Assembly: GCA_022747635.1 (NCBI GenBank) | Contig: JAKTNV010000003.1 | Location: 46,325,475 to 46,389,474, forward strand | Length of the DNA: 64,000 bases | Direction: 5' to 3' | Source of the DNA: Hetaerina americana | Taxonomy: Eukaryota > Arthropoda > Insecta > Odonata > Calopterygidae | In this document: positions 1-11,820 of the stretch, in pieces | Position numbering within the stretch: position 1 is the first letter of the stretch | Layout: each line of letters opens with the position of its first letter | Made by a program: the position numbers and the translations under genes | The notes under the pieces: generated by a model | The model's database searches: none | What the model was told of the DNA's origin: nothing | What the model saw: only the letters and a program-made list of their open reading frames with translations

Positions 1-2150
1 TTTTGGAGTAATTAGTAAAAACAAAACTTGTGGAAGGTTCTTCAGGATCTTGAAAATTGTTTTTTGGAAAATATTGTGTCAATGCAGCCAGCTAAATGAC
101 TTAGCGATAGCGAAAATTAAGGGTGTTGCTTCAAGAGAGAGGGGAAATTCATTTTGACCCAGGATTAGCTGTAGTTTGTGATGAATAAGTGACAAAAATT
201 CCCCCAATCGCACCATTGACTTGGAATTCCTCAACCGGCTAATATTAAGACACGTATCGATCAGAATTCATCGGTTGACTCACATTAAATTGAAAAAAAG
301 TTACATTTCATAGGAGTAAGTAATGTAGAAAAATCTTCTAGCTTGAAACTCCCTTCCTTGCATTATCCATTACACATATTTTTATGATCCTATGTACTGC
401 GTAGGTGGATAATTTACTTGTGCAATTAACAAAAATTGTGGTTTCAGGCGTTTATTAAAATATCTTAGCGGAATTGAAAGGCTGAAAATAAAATTTTCAA
501 AGATAATACTTTCATGAATGAAAAATTCAAAACAACCTTCTTTTCACTGAATCATTGGCTAGTTTACCTTAAAGAGACCGTTTAATGCAACGAAAGAGTC
601 TTTCGTGTTATTCAGATATAGTTACGACATCTGGGCAATTGAATAGCAACTATTGCACACATTAAATCGAATTTAAATATTGCATGAAATCTATTCTCAT
701 GCCTCGTGAGTGACCCGATAAGCAATAATGAGAACATAAATAACGACTAAGACCAATAAGACTAATTTTCAGAAAATATTAATTCATGGTAAATGTTTAA
801 GTAAATTGAGGGACAAAATAGGCACAAAACAAGGATGTTTTTGAAGGATCTAAATGCCATAGGTTTGGTTCCTTGATTCATTACATCGAGAAAAATAGCT
901 AAGCTTATTAAATACACAAAAAATAAACACTATCAAAAGAATTTATTCCATCGACTTTATACTTATGCTAATAGTTTTTGGAGAATAATGTCGCAACCTA
1001 TGTGGTCTTAAAAATAGAGCTGAGCGCTACTATTCATCTTTCGGAAGAAGCAACAGACCGACCTTAAATCTTCTCGGTGAGATGATGTTCGGAGTTTGCG
1101 AAATGTAAATGAAGCTCTACATAGTGGTGCTAATAAATATTTTCAAAGGGTGCATGCTCAACAAAGTACAGCAAAAATTCCCAAATGGCATTAAAAAAGA
1201 CGGAGATGCATACAAAAATTCCTTCAATTGCATGCTTAGAATATTTGAAGCAAGGAAGGAAAATTGCCATTTGTTACCTGCAATTTAAATAAAAATTACT
1301 TTGATAGACTAATTGATCAGTGAGATATTTTTTTCGAAATAAATTAGTAGGAACCTAATATTAGATGATTATAAAAATGTTCCAAAGAAAATAGCAGTAG
1401 GATATTTTTATCGAATCTTCGGAGGTAAATATACGAAACTTTACTTCTTAGAATTAGAAAAAAACATTTGAATTATAATGTCCTTTTTTGTGCTTTTTGC
1501 CAGCATGGAAGCATTTAAGGATGAATTAAAGTGTAAAAGTAATAATGTAACACACGTGCCAGAAATTAATTTATTTATTCACAAATTTTTATCTGAATTG
1601 GTCGTTTGTTCTCTTTGCTGAATTTGGTGTGCTGGTTCTTCCAGTACAGTAACGCAACTCTGTAGTAGCTTGAAAAATATTTCCTCTCCATTTGGAAAGA
1701 ATTACATGCTTTTTAAAATATTCATGCATCAGAGAAAGTGTCATCTTGTGTGAATGACATTGCATTCCTTCAATGACAAAGAGACTTTGTTATTGAGTGA
1801 CTACTGTTTTCACGTATTTTTTTGTAAATAAACATACAATGAGATTGTCAGGATATTACCCTTATCTTGTCAACACTTACACTTCGCGAGTTTCGGGTTA
1901 ATTTATTTGCCTTCTCTTTGTGTTTATGCTATATGCAATTTTATTTTTACTCTGAGAATAATGTCTGGCTATTGGTACTCTGCGAAAATTTTTCTCCTCC
2001 ACTCACTTGGTTGAATTAACTACGGTTTTAAATGAAACCCTTTCCGAGGATTTATTGCCACGAGGACGAGAGGGCATGAGGCTCCTGAATTAATTATTAA
2101 GTTTTCATTGTATTCTTTACCCCAGGCAACGTCATCCGCTTTAGTCAAAG
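1..2150. other. AT-rich non-coding stretch
   Basis: I see no open frame with recognisable protein similarity, no RNA gene and no clear repeat here. The DNA is AT-rich with many short homopolymer runs, typical of intergenic or intronic arthropod DNA. Confidence 0.6.
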
Positions 2151-3680
2151 GTTTCCATTCTTCTCACCTAGCGAACGAATATCCTCCCTTTCTCTCTCTC
2201 CTTTCATCTCCTTTACCATCTTGCCTTCTCCGCAGACATCAATCCCACCCATAACCCTCCCCAATCCACCCTCCCTTCACTCCTACCACTATTAGTGCCG
2301 ATGTTTTTCGTGGAGAACGACGTGGTGTTGCGAAGACCGGAAAGATCAGAAATGGAGGGTAAGTCAAGGGATGGTTGTGAGCTCTGTAGGAAGGCTAGGC
2401 AGGAAGAGGGAGATGAATGAGACGTGCAAAAAATCAGAAACAAGGAAGGAAGAAGGGAGCGGAGTAGGGGGAAGAATTCAGGCGGAAAGACGATTCCTTC
2501 GGGAAGACGGAGGGAGGGGGGCGGGATCCTGAAGGACAAGGTGTTGGGGGAACATTGGGGACCAAGAGGGAAAGGACGAGGAAAAAAACAGAGCAGCGTG
2601 GCGGCTTAGCGTCCCTTTGCATTCCCTGCTGCTGTTGCTCGCTAACGAGTGAGACGCCTCATCCTAATGGCTGGCCGCATTTTACCGAGCCACTCCCACC
2701 CTTCAACCCCTTTCCTTTCCTCTCTCTCTCATGCCTCCCGCACCCACACCCCCCGCACTCCCCCTTCATCCGACTCCCCACCTTCACGAATCGCCCACTT
2801 ACTTTTATTCTCCGAATCGCCCCTTCCCTCCCCTTTTCCCTCCTCCTTCTCCCCATCACCCTCTTCCTCCTCCAATGTCGAGGGGGATTCTCCTCCCATC
2901 CCCCCCAACCCGAAGTCTAAACCCCAGCTCTTCCTCCCGCTGCCCACGAAGAGCACCTTATTTTTTATGAACGTCCCCTCCCGCCCCCTTCTCGTTCCAC
3001 GCCCAACCTCGTCCTCTACCACACTCCCTACCACACCAGACTCATTTTCGTGGCCAAATATCCGGAGTTGCATGTTTTTGGGCGTATGATTATATGGGCG
3101 CATGTGTTTATATATGCATGCATGTATATTATACATATGAGCATAAATATACATGCACACGCGCGCAAGAGTGCACATTTTCAAGGAATTGGGAGAGGGC
3201 CTAGATTGGTTTCTCACCGCCCTCCCTGATGTTCCCTCCCCTTCAGCTTCAACCGCTACCTCAATCCCTCAACTACCGCGTACTCCCCCTCACCTCTTTT
3301 ACGTCCTCGTTCCCCTGGAGAGGTTATGAGTTAAAAAGGGTAAGGCCTATGGGGGTGGAGGATAAAAAGTTTGCTTGTTTAATTAAGCAGATTTTAATTA
3401 GCTCTGGAGTGGGTTAAAATGGGAGCAGTGGATGGGGTTTTGGCGGGAACGGCGAGGGATGGGTGCCTAGTTACCTACCCGGAGTATGGGTGAGGAAGTG
3501 GTGGGACGAGGCGGGGGGGGGGGGAGTTCTCGAAAAGTCAGGACGAGCAGGGAGGATAGGAAGTGTGGGGAGGGAGGATGGGGCGACGGGATAAAAGGGA
3601 GAAGGGGGCGGGGGAAAGGGTGGCTCTCGGAGAGAGGGACACCAGGAGACGGAAAGACGACTCGGGAGTTTCATTCGGGT
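2150..3680. other. GC-rich island of alternating C/T-rich and G/A-rich blocks
   Basis: On the + strand the base composition switches several times: C/T-rich at about 2150-2290, G/A-rich at 2340-2610, C/T-rich at 2640-3060 and 3210-3320, then G/A-rich at 3410-3670. Open frames exist on both strands but translate to Pro/Ser/Leu-rich or Arg/Gly/Glu-rich low-complexity sequence without domains, so I do not call genes. About 3100-3180 is an alternating purine/pyrimidine stretch (TATGCATGCATG-like). The block could be a CpG-type regulatory island or decayed low-complexity DNA; the sequence alone does not decide. Confidence 0.55.
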
Positions 3681-3689
3681 GAAACTGGG

Positions 3690-5110
3690 ATTTTCATTCA
3701 CTTCTGACATTTTTTTTGAGAGGTGTAAGCCTCTTACGTCCTAAAATACTATTTGAGTACCGGACAAAGAAAATATTAAGGTAACGATCGAAATACATTA
3801 ATTTCGACCCCCGTCTCTGTCTTGGATCAAATTTGATCAATGATTTTTGGAAAGGATTGAAAATAAGATGCTTCATTGTTATTCCGGCAGTATTTCTTCA
3901 TTCTCTATATTGCAGTTTTATGTTTCCATTTGAGGAGCTAACTTTAACAAAAAACTAGGAAAGTTGAAGTATAGTCGTAATTACTTAGATTATCTGAAAG
4001 CTCCTACGTTGAAATCATTCGTTGAGAATGAATAGTTTAGGAATATTAACCACATGTCTCCTATTTATGTAATGCATGATTATATTTAGAAACATAATGT
4101 AAAATAAGATCTTTAAAAATATTTCGAATTAACGGATGAATATTAATTTTCGGCAGTAAATAATGCCTACCTAATAAAAACGGACAAATTTAGAAACTCA
4201 GCGACTTACATTGTCCCACTGAAACTCCACCTTCCCCCACACAACACACACACCCCTCCCGCTAGAAAAAAATGGAATAAACGCTGAGAGTCGAGAATCC
4301 AGTAGAAAAGATTTGGGATTGCCAGAGAACGGTAATGTTCCCTTTTTTATGCTGCTCCGTGATGGAGAGGCTAATGAGGAATGAACAGCGAGGGAGGCGT
4401 TGGAAACAGGAGACAGGGAGAGAAGGAAGAGATAATGGAAAGCGAGGACGATGAGGAGGGTTCTCCTGAGATGGCTTGGGTTGCGTGGACCCCATGCGTC
4501 GCACGACCCTTCATAGGGTCGTGCGACGCTGCGGAGCGTCAACTGTGATGCGCAATGCTCCTGCGGTACCTCACCGTTTTACCATGCATCCAAACAATGT
4601 GATACGCCGCGCGAAGTTTTAAATGTGGAATGTACCGTTTTCCATTTTGAATAAAAATATATATAATTACAATTTGGAAAAGAAACGATCAAGGTGACGA
4701 GGTAATATATCGAGCGTATAGAGGAGTGTTGAAAATAGGTGCCAATCGGTATTTTACTTGCCTCCTTTTTACCTGCCTCTCCCAATGTCAATAGCCAAAA
4801 GCGAAGAGCAGAACATAAACTATATCATAAAAATACTACATGCCCTGTTATTTCGAGAAAACAGGGCAATTATAATCATAGTGGTAGAAATAATACCTTA
4901 TCAGTGATACGTAATCCAAATACGAGTCAATGACTATTAGTCCAAATCTCCCTCTCCACCACGAACCACCTTGAATTCAAGGGTACAAGTAAATTTCACC
5001 CAAATATTCGACATGTGGAAAAATATGGTGGAAAAATCGATACTCATGAACAAATGGAGGTACTAAGATGTCAAACTTTGCCGGATGCAAATTTGGTCGA
5101 TTAATGTCCA
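3690..5110. other. AT-rich non-coding stretch with one strong hairpin
   Basis: Apart from the perfect hairpin near 4.5 kb, listed separately, I see nothing in this stretch that supports a gene. A G/A-rich segment lies at about 4360-4470. Confidence 0.5.
4496..4540. repeat. Perfect GC-rich inverted repeat with overlapping second hairpin
   Basis: Arm GCGTCGCACGACCCT (4496-4510) is followed by a TCAT loop (4511-4514) and its exact reverse complement (4515-4529). A second short hairpin overlaps it: GACGCT (4525-4530), loop GCGG, AGCGTC (4535-4540). The surrounding DNA is AT-rich to average, so a perfect 15-bp GC-rich palindrome is not expected by chance. It could be the end hairpin of a mobile element, a structured RNA or a cruciform site; no family was recognised. 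Confidence 0.7.
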
Positions 5111-5118
5111 TTTTAAAA

Positions 5119-5345
5119 GTGGGTCGCGTTAGTCCAGGGTCAAAGCGTTAGGCTACTGACTGGAAAGCTCGGGTTCGATTCCTGGGCCGTCCAACTCTCT
5201 GGAAACCCTCAGCTCCACCCAAGCTATGTGATTTTTTGGGTACCAGATCTTTCTGGGAAACCATAACTAGCACAGGGGAAGGAAATGGCCCCCCTATCCT
5301 GATGTGTGAATTACACACACCGTCGGGCAGAGTACTGAGTGAACT
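5119..5345 (+). mobile_element. tRNA-derived SINE (head and partial body)
   Basis: The segment has an internal Pol III promoter layout. An A-box-like TAGTCCAGGGT lies at 5130-5140 and an exact B-box GGTTCGATTCC at 5172-5182, with about 32 bp between them as in tRNA-derived SINEs. The T-arm (CGGG, loop TTCGATT, CCTG) is recognisable, but a full cloverleaf with an anticodon is not convincing, so this is not a working tRNA. A unique-looking body follows (about 5190-5345). The 3' limit is uncertain. The LINE-like tail at 5610-5661 may belong to the same element or be a separate insertion. Confidence 0.6.
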
Positions 5346-5607
5346 CTATCATCGCCTACCAAACCGATCTTCAGGTTGATTGCGGTGTTTATATTTTTTT
5401 TAAATTTTCGTTGTTCTACCAAGTTTTATGCAGTCGAGTTTCAGCGTGTTTATTGTCTTTATCAACAGCAGTTTTCGCCCGCGTCCCAGAATGCGTTTTC
5501 AAGTCGAAATGTCTTTTCGTTGCTTCAAGTTTCAGAAGTGATTTGTTCATTTCACATGCATAGCAAATAAAATACATAATAATGGAAAAATAATAATTAT
5601 GATAACT

Positions 5608-5665
5608 GCTAACACTCCCCGCCCCACACCCTTGTGGCGCCTTGCGGGATATTATGTAGATGTAA
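5608..5665 (+). mobile_element. Relic LINE 3' end (hairpin plus GTAGATGTA tail)
   Basis: This short segment is a diverged copy of the 3' terminus shared by the LINEs at 48.4 and 50.8 kb. It has a C-rich run (CCCCGCCCCACAC), a central CCTTGTGGCG, then CTTGCGGG and TATTATGTAGATGTA. Only the terminal ~55 nt are recognisable. It is therefore either a strongly 5'-truncated LINE insertion or the borrowed tail of a SINE. Confidence 0.65.
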
Positions 5666-5874
5666 CTCCTTAGGTGTGCCTGACTGAAATCCAGTTATAG
5701 GGCAACACGCCTCTTCAGGGTGGATTTATACAATCTTATCGGGCTATTCTATAATGCAGTCCTTTAAAAGTATAATATGTAAAAAATAAACAACCCGATT
5801 CCCAATAAACGACCCGATATCCCCGTTATAGAAACAGTTCCTCATCGGAGTTTTGAAGAAGCAAAAGCGATGCT

Positions 5875-6480
5875 AAAAATTTGGCTGCGGTGGAGGATGC
5901 GTTGGTTTTGGCCCTCCTTATAAGGGAGGTTAATGGCGCCCCGATTGGTTGGTTTAAGAAAAATTCATTTCCACGTGTTGCGGAGCTGGAAACTGTCCTC
6001 CTTAATGAAATTTGCAGGGTGTTTGCAATTCCGATGGCCTCACGGATAAGCTTGTGTTGGTAAAGTTACTCTTTCGTGATCACTTTAGCTTCCTCTAACT
6101 TTATCTTATTCCCGGGTTCTACCAGTCATGTTCCGCAACGGCTGAAAGGTGGAATTGCTTGTTGTTAAGAGCCCTTTGGTGTTTCTGGATGCATCACTTA
6201 ATTGCTCTTCCCGTCTGCCCTATGCAGGTCTTCCTACAGCTAGACTTTATTTTGAAGGCTTCTTTGTTGGCCACGTGTGTTGATGCAGCTCTTCGGTTTA
6301 GGTAGGATATCGACCGTGTTCTATAGTACACAGTCGAGGCGTGTGATTTCTTCTCTGCATTTCCTGCCACGCATGGTGCCATATCGTGCTGTTAGTTTCG
6401 GTCTCTCGTTCTCCTCTATATCTACCATGGAGTTAATTCTCTTTCCAGGTGGTATTTCATAGGAATAATTATTAACCTTA
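5875..6480 (-). pseudogene. Penelope-like element C-terminal fragment (GIY-YIG endonuclease relic)
   Basis: Read on the minus strand, broken frames give a series of Penelope-like C-terminal motifs in order: a linker NTVDILPKPKS (like the family's TVxRPPRKI segment), AFKIKSSCRKTCIGQTGRAIK (6194-6260, the Cys-rich GIY-YIG core with YIGQTGR-like CIGQTGR), QKHQRALNN and SAVAEHDW (the EH...SAVAEH region), then KLEEAKVITKE and KLIREAIGIA (the helix R-xx-EAIEI). Stops follow GRAIK, EHDW and ITKE and there are at least two frame changes, so it is dead. The reverse transcriptase domain expected upstream (higher coordinates) was not recognised. Family assignment rests on motif order by eye. Confidence 0.6.
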
Positions 6481-7350
6481 TCAGTCCCTTTTAAGGCAGA
6501 TAAGAAGTTCGCCTTACAGAAAGGGAAGACAAAAGATCTTCTCTGAGGTGAGTAATTTACTATTTAAGATGGAATTTCCCCGAGTTGATCCATTGTTTTG
6601 ATCAGAGATGTCTTCTATATCGGGTGTCGGTCGGAAGAAGCGTTGGTCGGGCGGGAAGCGGGAAGGCATTGGTCAGTGTGTGTCTTCTTTCGCCAGATCG
6701 CATGACTTAGTTTCTGCCACTACTCTTGGTCATCAGTCGGGGATTCGGGGATTTTATTCTCTTTCCATAGTAAACTGGATGGACTGATGTTGGTAGTAAA
6801 TTTTATTTATTAGTTTTTGAACCTATTGAATGTCATAGGGCTACATAGCGAATGGTTCATCTACAAAATTCACCCACAGAGTTGGCTACTTCCAGTATGA
6901 GGTCAGTGCGCTTCTGTCGAATTCCTCCATGCAACAATTTACCTGAAGAAATTGGCCAGAACGCATGCAACTTTCATAATCTAAACGTTGTCGAAGCCTT
7001 TGCTCTAAACGCAGTTCTCTCATCCTCGCGCCTTCACGAGCAATCTTACAATCCTTCCCACAACAAACCCTCCTGAAAAGGGTACGGTAGCGCCAGGTCT
7101 CAGGTGTACTCCACCGGGCTTGATTGCCCTCTCGTTGTCCGGATTCCTTCCCGGTCGTACCTGAACTTAGTAGTTACCGATTTCATGGCCATCCTTCACC
7201 AAACCAGTGCATGGATCAAGGGTGGTATATTTTAAACCCTTTCCAAGTCCACACTTTCTCCCAAGGGTATATGGAGTACAAATGTCTAAGAATCTCTCCG
7301 CCCTGACGTAGACACGATGGGAAATACGAAGTCGACCGTTAACGTCGCGC
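6480..7350. other. Non-coding stretch, no recognised feature
   Basis: Short open frames only; none has a recognisable domain. Possibly remnants of the adjacent Penelope-like element, but I cannot show that. Confidence 0.4.
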
Positions 7351-7925
7351 TGTTTGTATGGAAAGTTATGGGACAGGTGTCCGGTTTTCAACGTGCAGTC
7401 GTATCCCGCTATCGCCCATTTCTCTCCCCTTTCTCTGCCTCGCTCATTCATCTTCTCCTTCGCACCCCCGACGCAACGCAGAGCCTTCCCACCGCTGTCG
7501 AAAACGTCACGGTCTTCCGTGAGGGGAAGGAAGACGAGCTCGTGGAACGGGGTGCCCGGGATAGCAGCCTCCCACCCCCTGAGGTGGGGTTTACCCACTG
7601 GGCTCGCGCTCGGGTGGGTGGGTGGGCACCGCTGGGGCGGAGAGGCGCGCGTTTAAGAAGAATTCGGAGCGCAGTGCCTCGTGCCGCGAAACTCAAATCC
7701 GTCGCCATTTTCGACAGAGATTCCTGAAAGGACGACGGCTACTTCTGGTGTCGGTTTAACCCTGAAACATGAAAACCGCGCACGAACTCCGCGAATAGAT
7801 TTTTCGTTAAGACAATGCGGTGGTTTCGTCAGGCGTTATTTCGGGGAGGCTCTCTCCTTCGGTGGACTTGCGAGGAAGGGACTGCGCAATAGAAATTTTT
7901 CGAGGCCGTGACACTTATAAAGGAG
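7350..7925. other. GC-rich, CpG-containing block
   Basis: This block is clearly richer in G+C and CpG than its surroundings (for example about 7480-7700). It is not a simple purine or pyrimidine tract. Overlapping open frames on both strands (up to 143 codons on the minus strand) carry no known motif. A TATA-like TTATAAAGG follows at about 7914-7922. It could be a CpG-type promoter region or part of an unrecognised repeat; I do not assign a gene. Confidence 0.4.
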
Positions 7926-9635
7926 GTCAAAATCGTCTTTCACCCACTTGGACTTCACAAATGCTATGAATCCTTGAGTCGCAAGAAAGGCGACCCGAAC
8001 GCAATCCAGTGCTTAACACTCCTCCGTCTCAACTCTGCAATTATCGCATTTTTCCACCAAGAATGCAGATTCGAACGATGAGAGTTACCACTACCAATGC
8101 CAATCGCCTTGTGAATAGTTTCTCTGATTTCATTTAAAACTGGCTGAAAATAAGATCGATTGAAGAATTAGCTGCATTTTACTTAAAGTTGTATGACAAA
8201 ATGGGTATGGAATCATTTTTATTTAAGGAATATCCTCGACTGCTAAGGACTATAAGCGTAAATACACTAGAGATTAGAGATTTTAAATTTTTGGAGAGTT
8301 TTCGTTGAATTTATTGCACTGCACGAGGTTCAGAAAATGTTCAGCTTTAGAATTAAGTATGTATTATTCATTTCTGCTTTCCCGCCTATTAGGGCAGCAT
8401 TTATTGGGCAAAAATTGTAGAACATATTTTCCTGTAAAGTGTGTTAGTTAAGTTACATCCCTACCACTCAAAATGCCTCAGCACCATAATGGCTTTTTTA
8501 CACCCCAATCCGATTATCTCCGTCCCCATGGAGTTCGAACATTGTCCCCTTCGCCGTCATCCATCCTCGACTCCAAATATCTGTCCCGTTCGAACGGACT
8601 AGGGTCTGGAATTTCCGGAATGGTAATGCATTCCGAGATGCTATAAGGAATTATGTGCCACATAGAGCGAGAGTGAGTATGACGACAGGATTTTGTACGG
8701 AGGTCTATGAAAGCGGGGAATTATTGAAATGAATAATATTTACTCCTACCTGTTTTTTTTGCGGTGCGCGAAAGTACTTCGCCAGTTTATACGATCGTGG
8801 GAATACGGGAGCGATTTTTATCTCGCGACTCGTGTGAAACACAGTTTCGAGCCAGTCCGTGATGTCAGCTGATGGAGGGGGCTCTTTCAAAAGTAATATT
8901 TAGATATGTAGTAAAACAACCCAAAAATCTCAAAAGTTATGAATATTAATGCCTTTATGGTTTGATATTTTTTCTTCTTTTATCCACACCTTTCAACGTT
9001 CCGCGTTTGCAGGAGTTTTCGCCTCCATTATTATTGGAGCAGGATGTAATTTTCAGTTTTAGAGAACATACCTATAGTCTATTTACTAAAAGCCGTTGTG
9101 CACCTTTGTTTATTCGCATAAATATTGAAATTATTGCTCCGTATTAGGCAGAATACCACAGTTTTCACAACAACGGCCGTTTGATGACCCTCGTTCATCA
9201 TCAGTCCTACGGGGTGGTTCCATCATACAAGCATGAATATTTTCAAAACTCGATGGCGGTATAATATGAAAAGCCTGGACAATGTACTATTGCTTCACAA
9301 TACACTCAAAACGCTCCCGTTTGCTATTATGATTACCATCAAGCACCAACATTTTAACTTCGTGAATGGCATGATTTCAAAAATAAAAAAAGAATTTATT
9401 TTTCTGTATTTTTATTCTTCTATTTTGAATGACACAGAGTGTATTTTTTCAGATTTTTGCTTTGACCATGCGAAGGGAAAGTTTATTATTAATAAAATCA
9501 ACTATAGATTTTCAACCTAATTATATTTTGATGTTCCTAAAAACAGGTTTGACCACTTCCCAAATATATCTCTGAGCGCTAGTGTGTGTGTGAGTACATA
9601 TTTATAAACATAATACATGTGTGTACACCGTACAT
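7926..9635. other. AT-rich non-coding stretch
   Basis: No conserved protein, RNA or repeat was recognised. Short AT-rich open frames (for example at 8962-9147 and 9233-9520) have no domain signature. Confidence 0.45.
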
Positions 9636-9639
9636 AGGA

Positions 9640-9840
9640 GCAGTCAAATAAAAACCGACCACCCGCCGTAACACACAATCTGCTAAATGCTGGAAGCTAG
9701 CTTTTTATGTATCAATACTGCCATTGCTGTGGCAGTGAACTGCATAGTGACAACTTACAGGCACACGCAGATGCTGGGCTATGTCCTTGTTGGAGCACGG
9801 ACTGCTTGTTATAGTGGGTTTTCGGTTTTCATATAAAAAC
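9640..9840. mobile_element. Short MITE-like element with imperfect terminal inverted repeats
   Basis: The left end CAAATAAAAACCGACCACCC (9645-9664) matches the reverse complement of the right end (about 9816-9838) at roughly 17 of 23 positions. The shared core is AAAACCGA followed by ACCC. The ~200-bp interior has no coding capacity. Terminal repeats of this kind around a short interior are typical of internally deleted DNA transposons; a mariner origin is a guess from the AAAACCGA-type end. Target duplication was not resolved. Confidence 0.5.
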
Positions 9841-9874
9841 ACATACATATACACACATACAAATATACCAGTAT

Positions 9875-11820
9875 ATGTACATGGGAATCTCTATTACTTT
9901 CGTTTCACTTTATTTAATAGAAGAAATCTGGAAAGAAATTAAGATGATAATGGAGGAGAGATTAAATAACTTTGTCCCGAAAAATATTCTTCAAGAAAAT
10001 ACTGACCCAGAGTTCTACAATCGCAAAATCAGATCCTTGAAGAAAAAACTAAGAGTGATTTAAAAAAAACGGAACGAGAGCTCGGAATGGCTCATAATTT
10101 ACAAAAAATTAGTTCGTGAACTAAATAGAGAAAAGAAAATTGCCAAAGAAAGTTTCCTAACGAACATAATCGGGATAGATAATGGAAATAAATTTTATAA
10201 GTACCTCCGGAGGAGGAGAGACAACAGGGAAATCATAACAGCTTTAAAAAAAGAGGATGGAACACTAATCGTTGACGATAAGGAAAAGGCTAATGCGTTT
10301 AATAATTGGTATGCAAGTGTATTTAAGGTGATGGTAAACAAAATGGATTCTGTAGATACATCTCTGAGTCAACAAGGAGGCGAAAAAATATTAAATACCA
10401 AAATTATTAAAACGACGAGCTCAGAAATTTATAACAAATATGAAAATGAGGGCAAATACATCAAAAGGGCCAGATGGTATCTCAATCGACTTGCTTAAAT
10501 TGGGTGGTAGTGTAGTTTCAAATTATATAAATCATTTATTCAATGTTACCTTAAACAATGCCAAATGCTTGGAAGGAGGCATATATTACACCAATTTTCA
10601 AAGGAGGAGATAAGGCACTAGTTGATAATTATAGACCGGTAAGCTTGACGTCAGTCGTATGCAAGCTATTAGATAAGATCATGGCTGATTATCTCTGGGA
10701 TTTGTGGGAGAGTGAGAATTGGTTGTACAGTCGCCAATACGGTTTTAGAAAAGGGCACTCTTGCGAAACTCAGCTATTAGGGTTCTGCCAAGAAATGTTC
10801 GACTCTATGGTTGCGGGAATAGAAGTGGATACTATAATAGTCGAACTGTCTAAAGCCTTTGACAAAGTTGACCACGATCGCTTAATGCTTAAGATGGGCA
10901 AATTGCCACTACGCACAGATGGAAGAGTAATCTCTTGGGTCAAAAATTTCATGGATGGTTGAACACAAAGGGTCAAATTAGAAGAAGTGTATTCTGAAAA
11001 AACAAGGGTAACATCGCGAGTCCCACAAGGAAGCGTACTTGGCCCGTTCTTGTTTTTAATCTATATAAATGATCTCCCAGTAAATATTAATTCTCAGATA
11101 AGACTTTTCGCTGACGACTGTATTATAAATAGGAAAGTCGAAAATGATAGTGACCGCTAAATACTTCAAAGGGATATTAATAAAATGGCGGATTGGGTGA
11201 CAAATAATGGGATGGATATTAATGTTAGCAAATGCAAATCCATCACTTTTAGTAACAAGGTAACTGGCAGAAATAGGGGCTATAAATTATCTGAAAATGT
11301 CATTCCTAGAAGTGATAGCTGCAAATACTTAGGTGTATGTTTAACTAAGGATTTACAGTGGGGGCTAAACGTGGAGTAGATTTTTAAGAAAGCTTTCAGA
11401 ACTCTTCATTGGGTGATGAGAAACCTCAAAGGGAGCGTCAGAGCAACTAAGGAAAAGGCGTATAAGACCCTGGCAAGACCAATGTTAGAGTACGCATTTA
11501 TTGTATGTGACCCTCATGAAGAAGGACAAATCAAAAAACTGGAAAAAGTACACAGAAAGGCTGCCCTATATGTACTGGGGAAGCATAGGAGGATGGAGAG
11601 TGTGTCTGTCATGTTAAAAACGCTGGGCTGGGGGCTTCCACAAACTATAAGGAAAATAAGCAGACTTTGTGGAATGTTCCGCATTCTGAAGGGGGAGAAA
11701 GCTTGGGCAGATCTTGGGAAAAAGGCGGGGAACCCAAATTTTATAGGGAGGAATGACCACAAATTCAAGGTAAAATGCCGGCCACAAAGAACGAATAAAA
11801 AAATTTTCTTTTCTAAATAA
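9875..11820 (+). pseudogene. Reverse transcriptase ORF2 relic of the CR1-group LINE
   Basis: Fragments in shifting frames follow the standard LINE RT order: linker helix (9875-10063), SKGPDGISIDLLKLGG (near 10460-10508), WKEAYITPIFKGGD and NYRPVSLTSVVCKLLDKI (10570-10680), QYGFRKGHSCETQLL (10737-10781), a core VELSKAFDKVDHDR (catalytic block A), [19 protein letters not shown] (about 11020-11073) and RLFADDC (11101-11121; FADD catalytic pair). Then come CKYLGVCLTKDLQWG and a C-terminal part up to 11820 (RPMLEYAFIVCDPHE, RKAALYVLG). There are at least three frame changes (before 10085, near 10555, after 11379) and stops such as those at about 10960 and 11158. The expected LDF-type residue before KAFD reads VEL. 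Confidence 0.85.

Noticed and set aside
5119..5195. Functional tRNA gene
   Set aside because: A and B boxes are present but the acceptor and anticodon stems do not pair convincingly, so SINE is the better call.
7167..7598. 143-codon minus-strand open frame
   Set aside because: No recognisable motif; overlaps an equally long + strand frame in a GC-rich block.
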